Positions 24,201 through 33,935 are shown, counted from the first letter of the stretch. The stretch: 60,739 bases of DNA from Rhizobium sp. Leaf453 (GCF_001425605.1 NZ_LMRG01000006.1:118650-179388); one strand, 5' to 3'. Translations and numbers: made by a program. Notes: generated by a model not told the origin, from the letters alone.

Positions 24201-26759
24201 TCAGCTGGGTGGGAGAACTCGCTTCAGATAAGGTGCTGTCCGGCTATTTCCTGAAAGGGCAACCTGTTCCGGTGTTCCGTTTGCGACTATCCGGCCACCT
24301 TCATCGCCGGCACCAGGCCCGATGTCGATGACCCAGTCGCTCGCCGCAGCAAGGGTCATGTCGTGATCGACGACAATCACGGTGTTGCCGGATTCTACCA
24401 ACGCATTGAGCTGTGCGATCAGCCGCTCGACGTCCGAAGGATGCAACCCCGTCGTCGGTTCGTCCAGCACGTAGAGTGCGCCACCCTTCTGGGCCCGCTG
24501 TAGCTCCGTCGCCAGCTTGATGCGCTGGGCTTCACCTCCTGAAAGCTCGGTGGCAGGCTGACCGAGCCGCAGATAACTCAATCCGACTTCCCTGAGGACC
24601 TTCAATGACGATCGGACAGTCGGGGCGTTGTCAAAAAAATCCCATGCGTCGGCGACGGTCAGTCCAAGCACCTGCGAGATGTTCTTGCCTCGGTATCTGA
24701 TTTCCAAGGTCTGCGGGTTGTAGCGGGTACCATGGCAAGTCGGGCAGGGGGCATAGACGCTTGGCAGGAATAGCAGCTCGACCATGACAAAGCCTTCACC
24801 TTCGCATCGGGGACAGCGGCCTTTGGCGACATTGAAAGAGAACCGCCCGGCGTCGTAGCGGCGCTTCTTTGCCTCTGGAGTGGCGGCGAAGAGCGAGCGA
24901 ACATGGTCGAAGAGGCCGGTATAGGTCGCGAGGTTTGACCGGGGCGTCCGGCCGATCGGCTTCTGGTCGACCTCGATGAGGCGTCGGATGCTGTCCAACC
25001 CGCCTTCGATCCTGCCCTGCGTTGGCAAGCCCGGCTCCGCCTCCATTGCGGCGTCTTCCTCAGCATCGTTTTCCACACGAACCGGAGCGCCAAGCGCTTC
25101 ACCGACAAACTCGACGAGCGCCTGGCTGACCAGGCTCGACTTGCCAGACCCAGAGATACCGGTCACCGTCGTCATTACCCCCAGCGGAAATTTGCAATCC
25201 ACATCACGAAGATTGTTTCTTGTGACGCCGGACAGGCGAAGCCATCCATCCGGTTCTCTCCGACGTCCAGCCGGTTTGCCGGCTTCCGCAAAAAGATGAC
25301 TGGCGGTTTCCGATCGCTCGACCTTCCACAGACCTTCCGGTGGGCCGCTGTAGAGGATCTCCCCACCCAACTCGCCAGCGGCCGGACCCACGTCGACGAT
25401 CCAGTCCGCGTGACGGACGACGTCGAGCTCGTGCTCCACGACGAACAGCGTATTCCCGACCGCCTTGAGACCGTCGAGCGCCCGCAACAGCGCTTCGGTG
25501 TCGGCCGGGTGCAAGCCTGCAGATGGCTCATCCATGACATAGACGACACCGAAGAGGTTGGAGACGACTTGGGTCGCCAGGCGAAGCCGCTGGAGTTCCC
25601 CCGGAGACAGGGTCGGCGTGCTACGCTCAAGCGTGAGGTAGCCGAGGCCGAGATCAAGAAGGACATCCATCCGTCGGCAGAGGTCTGCGGCGATCCGCTG
25701 GACGACCATTGCCTTTTCCGGATGCTCTTTCCGCATGTGTCTTAAGCTTCCTGGCATCGGCATCCGCATAAGGCGCGAAGATGTCGGAGAACCTCGCCAT
25801 CGGCAGCCTGCTTATCTCGGCATAGTCGAGGCCCTCGAACGTCACCGATAGCGACTCCTCGCGCAGCCGCTTGCCCTCGCATAGCGGACAGGCGCTGCTG
25901 ATCATGTAGCGAGCAGCCCGCTTCTTCATCATCGCACTCTGCGTCGTCGCGAAGCTATGGGTGACATGTCGTCGGGCGCTGGAGAAGGTACCCATGTAGG
26001 AGGGCTCGTCCTTCCGTGCCATGGCACGCTTCACCTGATCATACGTGAGACCCGGATAGACCGGGACGACGGGCTGCTCGTCCGTGAACAGGATCCATTG
26101 GCGGGTCTTCTGTGGAAGCTCCCGCCACGGCCTGTCAACGTCGATGCCAAGCGTGATGAGAATGTCCTGAGGTTCTGACCGCCCCATGCCACTGGCCATG
26201 CCGCCACCGCGCGCTCGCGGATAGTCAGCGAGGGATCGGGCACCATGGATGCCTCGGTCACCTCGTGGACGCGACCGAGACCGTGGCATTGCGGGCAGGC
26301 ACCCTCCGGCGTGTTCGCCGAGAACGACTCTGCATCGAGGTGCGGTTGACCCGGCGGATACGTGCCCGCCCGCGAATAGAGCATCCGAAGCAGGTTTGAG
26401 ATTGTCGTCACGCTTCCAACCGAGGAGCGGGCTGTCGGCGATCCGCGCTGCTGCTGCAGGGCAACCGCGGGTGGAAGGCCTTCGATTAAGTCGACGTCAG
26501 GAACGCTCATCTGCGTGAAGAGACGGCGAGCATAGGGAGACACGGATTCGAGGTACCGGCGCTGGGCCTCGGCGTAGAGGGTACTGAATGCGAGCGATGA
26601 TTTTCCGGATCCGGAGACGCCCGTGAAGACGACGAGCGCGTCCCGCGGAATGTCGACGTCGACATTCTTGAGATTATGTTCCCGTGCACCTCGGACGCGA
26701 ACGACGCCTTCGAGCTTATGTTTCGAAGGCACTGCATCATCGATAGGTCGTCTCGTCAT
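24201..26759 (-). pseudogene. UvrA2-type excision repair ATPase, two frameshifts
   Basis: Three consecutive minus-strand frames together give one class II UvrA of about 850 residues. Frame one (26759 to about 26170) has [20 protein letters not shown] and ends after WGGQNL. A missing G shifts to frame two ([14 protein letters not shown] ... CPLCEGKRL). A second shift near 25750 leads into frame three, with [36 protein letters not shown], the zinc motif CPRCEGEG/CPTCHG, LSGGEAQRIKLATEL and VLDEPTTGLHP. Both ATPase sites are otherwise perfect, so the breaks look recent. UvrA2 proteins act in tolerance to DNA-damaging drugs. Confidence 0.85.
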
Positions 26760-26819
26760 CGGATTTCCTGCAGTTGCACGTCGGATGGAGATAGTTCTGA
26801 GGCTTCCGCGATCAACGGC

Positions 26820-27928
26820 TCATCCGAGTGATTGCAGCGTTCCCTCACTGTCAGTAGCCGCTTGCTTCGCCGGGTGGCGGCAGTCGATGTCGATTATGCC
26901 GTAGCCAAGCGCCGAGCCTACACGGCGAACGAGCGGTTCCCACTGGCTGCGTCGATCGGCATAGCGTTCGGCATCTGGTTGCGTGTCGACGCCAGCATTG
27001 CGTAACACCGCCAAGGCCGCAGCATAGCTCGCTACAAGATCTGCAGTCCGCACGTCGGTCCGTTTCTCATCCACTGTCGGGAAATTTTGATCAAGTGTTG
27101 CGAGCAAAGGCGCGCACAGCTCTGTAGGGACCCGACGGGAGCCGAGCGCACCAAATCGCCATGCTTCTGCCGATCGAGCGTAGTTTCGATCAGCGTGGTG
27201 AGGTCCAGCACGACAAATGTCATTCGTGACGCAGAATAAAGCGGCTCCGTAAAGCGAAAGTAGAACAGCAACGGATAGAAATGGTGGGCCTCCTTCGTTA
27301 ACGCGATCGAACGGACAAGATTACTCAGCTCGCTGGTAGCGTTGCTGAAGTTGCCGTCGCGGCCGAGCCTGGCAAGAATTTCGGCGGCGTCGCCCGTGCC
27401 GCCGGTCATCAGATCGACGGTGAGCGCCAGAGCGTTGCGTTCACGCAGAGCGGAGTAGACTTGCACCAGATAGCTCAGCACCAGCGACAGCACCGATGCG
27501 CCGATCAGCGAATTGACGAGGAAGAGAATGCGCGTGGCAGAGGTATGGGGAGAATAATCGCCACCTCCGACGATCGAGAGACTATTGCCGGCCACTAGAA
27601 GAGCGGTCACGAAGTCCGTCGACGCGCCGCCGTTGCTCGGCTGAATCGCGTCGCCCAGTTCGGGGCGGATGATCAGTGCAGCGCCTGTCGTCAGTCCGAT
27701 GGCCCAAAATGCGATCAGCGCGACAACGATCACGGGACCGGCAAAGGGTAGGGCTGCGGATCTTCGGCGGCGGAACAGCCCAGCCAGGATTTTGACCGAG
27801 TTCCAGACAATCCGATTCCAGCGCGGCGCGAGCAATCCGGTACCGGCCCGAGCGTAGAGGACGGTAAGGAAAATGTCGGTCAGGAAGAGCACCATCAGCC
27901 CGGCCCCGGCAATCTGTTCGACAGTCAT
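26820..27928 (-). pseudogene. Two-helix ion-channel-like membrane protein, frameshifted near the C-terminus
   Basis: The frame starting at 27928 (MTVEQIAGAGLMVLFLTDIF) encodes membrane helices and a pore-loop-like segment (GNSLSIVGGGDYSPH, compare the TVGFGD filter of potassium channels) followed by a helix. After about 270 residues, near 27125, the expected cytoplasmic tail continues one base off (LCAPLLATLDQNFPTVDEK, SYAAALAVLRNAGVDTQ) and ends at 26820. The filter lacks the canonical TxGxG, so selectivity is uncertain. The channel core is intact; the tail is replaced by about 20 unrelated residues. Confidence 0.65.
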
Positions 27929-28402
27929 GGTTGCTGCCTCTCATGGTTCCGGAGCAGGTTGTGTGGTCGCGACAAGAGACATCTTTCCCGGCACGACGGC
28001 TCATCAATCATCAGCGCTGGTTGGCTCTTTGGTAGTACTGCTCGTTTTGTTCGGTGTCGATCGCAGATCCGCGAGATGTTTGCGAGCGGCTGCGCGCGCA
28101 GCCTAGATCCCACGGGAAAGCCGCTGCGGTCACCGTAGCTGGGGGCCTGGCCTTGGCGGCGGGTGCGGCGGAAGGTGGTCGCGCCCGCGGCGATCATGTC
28201 GAGAAGAGTGACGCCAGCGACCATCCTTGCCGATCGGTTTTTCTCCAGGAGACTCCTTGTTGGCTGTGGCGTCGTCGGAGCCGGTAATAACCCGCGGCTT
28301 TGCACTCGCCACACAGTTGTTATCGCTATGCTCTAGGCCTTTGGCATAGACCCTTTGCATCCTGATGAATGGCCGCAACCCTTGCCTTTTTCTTCTCCGG
28401 GA
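27929..28402. other. Region without an intact gene; possible membrane-protein remnant
   Basis: On the minus strand from about 28224 a frame reads MVAGVTLLDMIAAGATTF and YGDRSGFPVG, reminiscent of small membrane proteins that end YSDRSGFP, and then loses frame. I treat it as a possible remnant only. Confidence 0.35.
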
Positions 28403-28612
28403 TCACTTGTCCCCCTTCGTCCTGCCTGCATCCGTCAGTTTCGAGCGATCGGGGTTTTTCAGGTTTTCTCCGGCTGCGTCACGATCGGTCGCGGGATTGT
28501 CGACAGCCGGTAGATAGCCGCGCGGGTGCGTTTCTTCCGGTCCCTCCCACCGCGGGGATCGATCTGTAGTCCCGGCTGGTCCCGGTTTCGGAGTTTCCTG
28601 TTTCCTGACAAT
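28403..28612 (-). CDS. Small hydrophilic protein with a non-standard start
   Basis: A 69-residue, proline- and charge-rich frame ending KNPDRSKLTDAGRTKGDK. AAGGAG sits at the right distance from ATT, and no ATG, GTG or TTG exists in this frame before the preceding sequence turns unlike protein. Either ATT is used, as in infC, or a former ATG was mutated and the gene is dead. A GGAAC-N15-GGTT element is just upstream. No family is recognised. Confidence 0.4.
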   Translation of the reverse strand: MVRKQETPKPGPAGTTDRSPRWEGPEETHPRGYLPAVDNPATDRDAAGENLKNPDRSKLTDAGRTKGDK

Positions 28613-28630
28613 TTCTCCTTTATGTTGGTC

Positions 28631-28654
28631 AACCTCATGAGAGGGAGATGTTCC
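28631..28654 (-). promoter_or_regulatory. EcfG-like promoter with a 15-base spacer
   Basis: GGAAC, 15 bases, GGTT on the minus strand, 18 bases before the ATT-start frame. The short spacer lowers confidence. Confidence 0.3.
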
Positions 28655-28765
28655 ATCCGCTCACAGGCTCTTAGCGGCATGGCCTCATCGCGCAGCTTAT
28701 CTGGTACAACGATAGAGCTGGAAGATAAGGCGCCCAAAGATGAACGCGCCCCAATACTATTGCCA

Positions 28766-29209
28766 TCAAATCTGTACAGGCTTGATCGTCGCGACGGAGA
28801 TTTCGCCTTCGAGAACGCTGCGGGTCAGGTCCATCCTCCCGTGATCAATTTCGATAACTGTATAGAGTTTCTCCGAACGGAAGGCGCTTGCGTTGCTGGT
28901 TGTGACGTCTTCTGCCGGAGCGGAATCGATTTCCATGAAATCCAGCTCGCGTTCGGCTGCGACGATACGTGCATCCCCACAGGTGCGCGCGGCGACCACG
29001 ACGATGCCCTGGTATGGCGAGTTATCCCAGCGAGGGTCGTTCGCTTCCGCAAGAGGCTCCAACCGATAGACGTTGAGACGCTCGCGCGTATCGTCGGTGG
29101 TGACGGCGTCGTCTCGCTGCGCCTTGCTTTCGACCGATTGACCAAACGTAGTTGGACTGGTCGCGTTTGTCGGTCCAAGGTTGTTTTGATCATTGTTTGC
29201 GTTGGACAT
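28766..29209 (-). CDS. Conserved hypothetical protein, hydrophilic
   Basis: A 147-residue protein starting MSNANNDQNN after AAGGAG. The first 45 residues are disordered (N, T, S, Q, D). The rest looks folded, with LNVYRLEPLAEANDPRW, YQGIVVVAARTCGDARIVA and YTVIEIDHGRMDL. No membrane segment or enzyme motif. An EcfG-like promoter lies 226 bases upstream (29436-29460), with a dehydrogenase remnant between them. Confidence 0.65.
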   Translation of the reverse strand: MSNANNDQNNLGPTNATSPTTFGQSVESKAQRDDAVTTDDTRERLNVYRLEPLAEANDPRWDNSPYQGIVVVAARTCGDARIVAAERELDFMEIDSAPAEDVTTSNASAFRSEKLYTVIEIDHGRMDLTRSVLEGEISVATIKPVQI

Positions 29210-29281
29210 TGTTCGGCTCCTTGTGAGGCTTGAGGAGGATGCCGCTGGAGCGCCGCATCCCGCCATTCGCTGTTGAAACAA

Positions 29282-29396
29282 TTACGCCGTGAGGACGACC
29301 TTGATGCAGTTGTCCTTCTTGTCCCGGAACGTCTCGTAAAGCGAAGGGCACCGACGGCATCGATGCATGTGTCGCGCCCTGTGGATTAGGATAAGA
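29282..29396 (-). pseudogene. Remnant of a zinc-dependent alcohol dehydrogenase with internal deletion
   Basis: Minus-strand reading gives GRDTCIDAVG, a segment from the nucleotide-binding half of glutathione-independent formaldehyde dehydrogenase-like enzymes, followed within a few bases by LYETFRDKKDNCIKVVLTA and TAA, the enzyme's C-terminus. More than 150 codons between them are missing. The C-terminus closely resembles the fragment at 3-98. Confidence 0.6.
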
Positions 29397-29435
29397 ATAA
29401 AACGCATCTTGATCTCCTCGCGCTGCTGCGGGTTG

Positions 29436-29460
29436 AACTAAGGGTTTGATCGATTGTTCC
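29436..29460 (-). promoter_or_regulatory. EcfG-type promoter
   Basis: GGAAC, 16 bases, AGTT on the minus strand, upstream of the dehydrogenase remnant and the 147-residue protein. Confidence 0.5.
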
Positions 29461-29527
29461 GTTGATTTAGGGGTATGTGTTTCGAGCCCTGTCGCAGGGT
29501 CGAGACCTTGGACGATATCGATCATGC

Positions 29528-30397
29528 CTAGATCATGATCTCGCCGCCCGTGACGGGGATGACCGCTCCGGTGATGTAGCTGCCCTCGCTCGCGGCCAGA
29601 AGAACATAGGCACCCGCGAGTTCTGCGGGTTGGCCGGCCCGGCCGATCAACGTCTGCTTTCCAAACGATTCCGTTTTTTCCGGGGGCATCGTGGAGGGTA
29701 TCAATGGGGTCCAGATCGGGCCGGGAGCAACTGCATTGACGCGAATGCCCTTGTCCGCGACCATTGGCGCAAGTCCTGCCGTGAAATTGGATACTGCCCC
29801 CTTTGTGGCTGCGTAGGCAAGCAGGTGAGACGATGGCTGACGGGATTGGATCGATGTTGTGTTGATGATCGAGCTGCCCGGTTTCATGTGAGGGATAGCC
29901 GCCTTTGACAGATAGAAGGGGGCATAGATATTTGTCCGAAACGTCTCGTCCCATTCGGCATCTTCGATCTCGTCGATATCTGTGTAGCTGCGCTGGAACG
30001 CAGCGTTGTTAACGAGGACATCAACGCCACCAAGTTCATCAACGGTCCTGCTGACCAACTCGATGCAAAATGATTCGCTCTTGATATCGCCGGGGACAAT
30101 GATTGCTTTCTGTCCTGCCTCTTTGACCCAGCGTGCTGTTTCCTTCGCGTCATCGTGCTCGTTAAGATATGAAATCAGAACATCGGCACCTTCTCGCGCA
30201 AAGGCGATTGCAACGGCACGGCCGATACCAGAGTCGCCCCCAGTAATAAGCGCCACTTTGCCGACCAGCCGTCCGGATCCCTTATATGATTCTTCTCCAT
30301 GATCCGGGACGGGTTGCATAAGCATTGTTTGGCCAGGAGGCGCTTGTTCCTGTTTGGGCTGCGGCGGCTTGGGGCGATTGGTATCCGACATCTGCAT
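29528..30397 (-). CDS. Short-chain dehydrogenase/reductase (YghA/YhdF-like)
   Basis: A 289-residue NAD(P)-dependent oxidoreductase with the N-terminal extension typical of this subgroup (PKPPQPKQEQAPPGQ, then MQPVPDHGEESYKGSGRL). The Rossmann motif is TGGDSGIGRAVA (near residue 53), NNAA near 131, the catalytic serine in TTSIQS and YAATK near 196. Full length; the C-terminus is GGEIMI. Substrate unknown. Members are frequent in stress regulons, and a perfect-spacing EcfG-like promoter precedes the gene. Confidence 0.9.
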   Translation of the reverse strand: MQMSDTNRPKPPQPKQEQAPPGQTMLMQPVPDHGEESYKGSGRLVGKVALITGGDSGIGRAVAIAFAREGADVLISYLNEHDDAKETARWVKEAGQKAIIVPGDIKSESFCIELVSRTVDELGGVDVLVNNAAFQRSYTDIDEIEDAEWDETFRTNIYAPFYLSKAAIPHMKPGSSIINTTSIQSRQPSSHLLAYAATKGAVSNFTAGLAPMVADKGIRVNAVAPGPIWTPLIPSTMPPEKTESFGKQTLIGRAGQPAELAGAYVLLAASEGSYITGAVIPVTGGEIMI

Positions 30398-30419
30398 ACT
30401 CCTTGAAGATATCGGACAG

Positions 30420-30444
30420 AACCTCTTACACCTCGCGAGGTTCC
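30420..30444 (-). promoter_or_regulatory. EcfG-type promoter of the SDR gene
   Basis: GGAAC, 16 bases, GGTT on the minus strand, 23 bases before the SDR start. Confidence 0.65.
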
Positions 30445-30649
30445 GCCGCTGATCATTTTAATCGAACACAAAAAAGCATTTTTCGCGATCGCTCATCGCG
30501 GGACGGCAGTTATGTATCCAGCCTTATGTTGAAGGATACGAGGTTACGCATCGATACTATTGCACGACTGGGCTTGCTCTGTTCAGCGCTGACGAGATTG
30601 GAAAGAACCAGCGATAGCAGCGTTCAAGCTCTGTCATAGGTGAATGATT

Positions 30650-30826
30650 TCAAAAGCGTCGTGACAAATTGCTTGCCTTTTCCTTCACCAAAACCTCGGT
30701 CCATTCGTCAGTTCCACGGAGCATCAGGCCTGTGTAAATCCTGTCGGCCGCAGCTTCCTCGATGCGCTTGATGTGCGCTTGGAAGGACGCTTCCCCGCCG
30801 GATTTGTACATATCGCGGACAACCAT
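30650..30826 (-). CDS. Small helical hypothetical protein
   Basis: A 58-residue frame starting MVVRDMYKSGGEASFQAH with AGGAA upstream; the frame is open to 31018 but the longer version would cross the cold-shock gene's terminator. The body (IKRIEEAAADRIYTGLML) is helical. No family recognised. Confidence 0.4.
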   Translation of the reverse strand: MVVRDMYKSGGEASFQAHIKRIEEAAADRIYTGLMLRGTDEWTEVLVKEKASNLSRRF

Positions 30827-30955
30827 TCTCAAAATTTCCTGGATGGTTATTTGCCAGGCAGTGTTGATTGCCTGAAGCTCGCTGGCTTGCTGGGCCACGT
30901 TTTCTGCAGGATATCCACGGATTGTCAAAGCGGATGGGGCATGACAACCGGGCAT

Positions 30956-30984
30956 AAAAAAAGGCCAGGCGGGTTGCCTGACCT
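30956..30984 (-). terminator. Terminator of the second cold-shock gene
   Basis: On the minus strand AGGTCAGGC pairs with GCCTGGCCT across a five-base loop (one G-T pair), followed by six or more T. Confidence 0.8.
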
Positions 30985-31045
30985 CGGTTGGTATTTGCTT
31001 TCGTCTCTGCCAGTACATCCGTGGTCAAAGGAAAGCAGTTACCGA

Positions 31046-31255
31046 TTAGACAGTCTGAAGATTGCAGGCCGACATCTTACCCGACTTGTTATCGCGCTCG
31101 AGGTCGAAGCCAATCTTTTGGCCTTCGACGATTTCGCGCATTCCGGCGCGCTCGACGGCAGAGATATGAACGAAGGCGTCAGCGCCGCCATTGTCGGGCT
31201 GGATGAAGCCGAAGCCCTTTGTGGAATTGAACCATTTAACTGTGCCAGTGGTCAT
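31046..31255 (-). CDS. Cold-shock domain protein (CspA family), second copy
   Basis: A 69-residue protein nearly identical to the one at 11553; visible differences are Y to F in QKIGFDLE and the ending QTV in place of QPA. KGFGFI and VHI RNA-binding motifs are intact. Its terminator differs from that of the first copy, while promoter and leader share blocks, so the duplicate has diverged outside the coding and leader regions. Confidence 0.93.
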   Translation of the reverse strand: MTTGTVKWFNSTKGFGFIQPDNGGADAFVHISAVERAGMREIVEGQKIGFDLERDNKSGKMSACNLQTV

Positions 31256-31400
31256 GATGAACCCTTTCATAGCAACATAGCAGACCGCCGCACGAATGTG
31301 TTGCGGATGACGATAGCGATTGTTTTAACGGGAGGGTTCGTTCAGGGCGCCGTACTAATCGCGCAATAACCAAAGATCAGCAAGAAAATATCGATAACCA
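31256..31400 (-). promoter_or_regulatory. Conserved 5' leader of the second cold-shock gene
   Basis: Carries the same ordered blocks as the leader at 11411-11552 (CTTTGGTT, GCGCGATTAG, CTGAACGAAC, AATCGCTA, AAAGGGTTCATC). Confidence 0.5.
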
Positions 31401-31429
31401 TGCAGTAGTCGACTTGAAACGTCGGGTCA
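31401..31429 (-). promoter_or_regulatory. Promoter of the second cold-shock gene
   Basis: TTGACC, 17 bases, TACTGC on the minus strand. The -35 region GTTGACCCGA is identical to that of the first copy; the -10 is weak. Confidence 0.4.
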
Positions 31430-31448
31430 ACAATTAGATTTCAAGCTC

Positions 31449-31468
31449 GGCACCCTCTTAAGGGTGCC
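31449..31468. repeat. Perfect inverted repeat between divergent genes
   Basis: GGCACCCT and AGGGTGCC around a four-base loop (CTTA), lying 20 bases upstream of the -35 of the minus-strand cold-shock promoter and upstream of a response regulator on the plus strand. It could be an operator or a hairpin. Confidence 0.45.
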
Positions 31469-31665
31469 AGAGAAAAACATTTTTTTGCTCGCTTTATATT
31501 TTGAGCCATGATGCCATCTCAATCCAAGTCTCGGAATGCACCTTCAGGCCGCGCAGAATTTAACACAATTATTTTCGTCGTCGCGGATCGTTCTTCTCAG
31601 TGGCGCGTTGCCTGTTTTCAACGGCATTAAAAAAAGACATACCGGTGGGATATGGGTGGTGGAGC

Positions 31666-32037
31666 ATGGGGCAAAATGGAATCACAGTTCTCATCGTGGA
31701 GGACGAGGTCCTTATTCGGATGGATATCGCGGCGTTTCTGGAGAACGAGGGCTTCACTGTTCACGAGGCATCGACCGCTGACGATGCCATCTCTCTCCTA
31801 AATGCGAACCCTGACATCAGGGTCATGTTCACGGATATAGACATGCCAGGCACGATGGATGGACTGAAGCTCGCTGCGGCGGTCCGGGATAGGTGGCCGC
31901 CCGTTCAGATCATCATAACCTCTGGTCATCGGCAACTGACCGATCAGTTGCTGCCAATTCAAGGCAGGTTTTTCAGCAAGCCTTATGAGCACTCTCGCAT
32001 CATCAGTGCAATTCGGGAGATGGTCGCTGAGGGGTAG
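31666..32037 (+). CDS. Single-domain response regulator
   Basis: A 123-residue receiver with no output domain. VLIVEDE (acidic pocket), MFTDIDMPGTMDG (phosphoacceptor D near residue 58), IIITSGH and FFSKPY are all present. It is closely related to the regulators at 18669 and 33936. The start at GGAG-ATG (MGQNG) was preferred over an upstream extension. No kinase adjoins it; the only intact kinase in the window is the HWE protein at 12099. Confidence 0.88.
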   Translation: MGQNGITVLIVEDEVLIRMDIAAFLENEGFTVHEASTADDAISLLNANPDIRVMFTDIDMPGTMDGLKLAAAVRDRWPPVQIIITSGHRQLTDQLLPIQGRFFSKPYEHSRIISAIREMVAEG

Positions 32038-32245
32038 CATCTGTCAGAATGCCAACTGAAGCGCGGCATTCGTTGCAGAGTCCTTTGCCGCCACTGCATC
32101 GAATTCAATGCCGGTGCGCCGAATGGCGGGCGCAACGCTCGGTTTGACGACACAAAGGGGAACAGTTGACCCGTGCTCTGGAACCTCGTACACCACCCTC
32201 GAGCCTCACGTCCAAGGCCGGCGCCTAGAGCGAAAAGGAAACCAC

Positions 32246-32548
32246 ATGGACGCCAAATATCCCTATGCCCGGGGCAACTTTTTCTCGGCAATTCGGATCC
32301 TCGCTGCCTCTTCCGAAAGCATCCAAACTCGATTGATCGAGGCGAACGACAGTATCCTTGCGGTCACGATTGACGAGTTCGAAGGCGATATCGAGCTGAA
32401 ACTGAAGTTTGCCAGAATACTCGATCTTCTGGCGGTCGATCGCGACGAAATCGAACTCGTTGCTGTCGAAAATGCCGCTCACATGAGTGACGTTCAGGCA
32501 ATAAAACTTGCGGAGCTGATCTGCGAATTTTTTTACGAACTGGGCTAA
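32246..32548 (+). CDS. Conserved hypothetical protein
   Basis: A 100-residue acidic protein starting MDAKYPYARGNFFSAIRIL after AAAAGGAA. It is rich in hydrophobic/acidic helices (RLIEANDSILAVTIDEFEGD, LKFARILDLLAVDRDEIEL). No membrane segment. Family not recognised; composition and start signals support a real gene. Confidence 0.6.
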   Translation: MDAKYPYARGNFFSAIRILAASSESIQTRLIEANDSILAVTIDEFEGDIELKLKFARILDLLAVDRDEIELVAVENAAHMSDVQAIKLAELICEFFYELG

Positions 32549-32800
32549 TCTAATACCACGGGGAGTTTGGTGGCGACTACCAATCAGACAAAAATGTCCG
32601 CAGGCTTCTTCACGGTGGGGACTAGGCAAGGTATTTGCCCTTCTCATTCGGGATGAAAGGCAGCGGTCTTGCAAAAATGCAGGACGGCTTTGTTGCTCTA
32701 GCAATGACTTCGCCACCTATGTATGGGCTCACTCAGTTGACTGGTGGCTACGGTTTTGTGGCCGTGTTCTTTCTAAAATAGGGCTGCCACTCTACCAATG

Positions 32801-33186
32801 TCAGACCTCGCCGCCAAAGCCATGCATGCGGCTAGCCCACTGGAATCCTATCACTCCACCTTTGATTGGTTGAACGTGCCGAGCGCCAGGATGACAGTTA
32901 GGGGCGTCCATATCGCGAGATGAACCCAGTTCGGCCACACCACTAATTGGTCAGTGGTCATGAAGCCACCCAAGACGATATGACCCACGATGACGATCGA
33001 GAGGTAGGCGGGTAGGTCGTCGGCGCGGTGGTGGGTATAGTTTTCATCACAGACGGCACAGTTGTCAACGGGCTTGAGAAACGCACGAAACAGCTTGCCT
33101 TGTCCGCACCTCGGACATCTGCAGAGGAGCCCGCGTTTGACGGCTGTCCCCATGTCCCGCTTTTCGTCCTGATATACATCGCTCAT
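32801..33186 (-). pseudogene. DUF983 zinc-ribbon membrane protein with a C-terminal frameshift
   Basis: Starts MSDVYQDEKRD. The family core is clear: RCPRCGQGKLFRAFLKPVD and CAVCDENYTHHRADDLP, four cysteines likely binding a metal, then two membrane helices (IVIVGHIVLGGF and LAIWTPLTVILAL). The frame ends at 32851 with an unrelated tail, while one base off the normal ending continues as QPIKGGVIGFQWASRMHGFG to a stop at 32801. A single-base indel near 32875 explains it. Confidence 0.75.
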
Positions 33187-33334
33187 TTTGGTTCCCTGTC
33201 CGGCCAACGGCCTTCGGTGGAGATCATGCCCAGAGCAACGATCAAGATAGTCACCGTGCTGGAAACGTCCTGGCTTCCCTTCTCGTCGGGGCGATGATTC
33301 TGGCGCCGACCATACACCGATACGGGCATCGTGA

Positions 33335-33870
33335 CTATTCAGCCCGAGAGGCAGGCTGCAGTGCGCGCCCAACCGGTTGTGTTGTGAAGCTTTCAGCGTC
33401 GGTGGGGCGGCCCAGAAGGTAACCTCGGCCGACTGGACAACCCTTCTCGCCAAGCATTGCACGCTGTGCCACGGTCTTAACGCCCTCTGCGACCACCGTC
33501 AGGCCCAGGGAGCGTCCTAGGTCGATGGTGGCCCCGACAATTACCATTCTGGCGGCTCTCGTTGCGTGTTCGCTGACAAACGTTCGGTCTATCTTGATCT
33601 CGGTAACTGGAAACGTCTCAAGCGACCGCAGGTTCGAATAGCCAGTGCCGAAGTCGTCGGCGGAAAGTCCGACGCCAATCTGTCTTCGCCGCTGGAATGC
33701 ATCCATCACGCCGGGCGTGTCGCTGAGGAACATGCTTTCGGTGATCTCAAGGGTCGGCCCTGGCCAAACGCAGGACGCGGTCCAGCAGTTCGCTCGTGTC
33801 ATGTTGTAGGAATTCCCCTGCAGACACGTTCACCGAAAAGACCCGATCGCTCAGCGGTTCCCATGAAAGT
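33335..33870 (-). pseudogene. EAL-domain (cyclic-di-GMP phosphodiesterase) fragment
   Basis: Only the C-terminal half of an EAL domain remains: VFSVNVSAGEFLQHD in one frame, then, after a stop and shift near 33770, LEITESMFLSDTPGV, SADDFGTGYSNLRSLE, EIKIDRTFV and VVAEGVKT. The EAL signature and N-terminal sensor or GGDEF parts are missing. It is antisense to the promoter region of the response regulator at 33936. Confidence 0.75.
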
Positions 33871-33879
33871 TGACGCTTC

Positions 33880-33904
33880 GGAACAGATCGTGCCGAGGGT
33901 GCTT
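33880..33904 (+). promoter_or_regulatory. Possible EcfG-like promoter (GCTT -10)
   Basis: GGAAC, 16 bases, GCTT, 31 bases before the response regulator at 33936. The -10 matches only the final TT of the consensus. Confidence 0.3.
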
Positions 33905-33935
33905 ACAGCTATGCACCGAAGGGGTCCTCAGCCAA

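Noticed and set aside
28007..28224. Membrane-protein remnant (MVAGVTLLDMIAAG...)
   Set aside because: The resemblance to proteins with a YSDRSGFP tail is partial and the frame is lost; listed only as a note in the gap entry.
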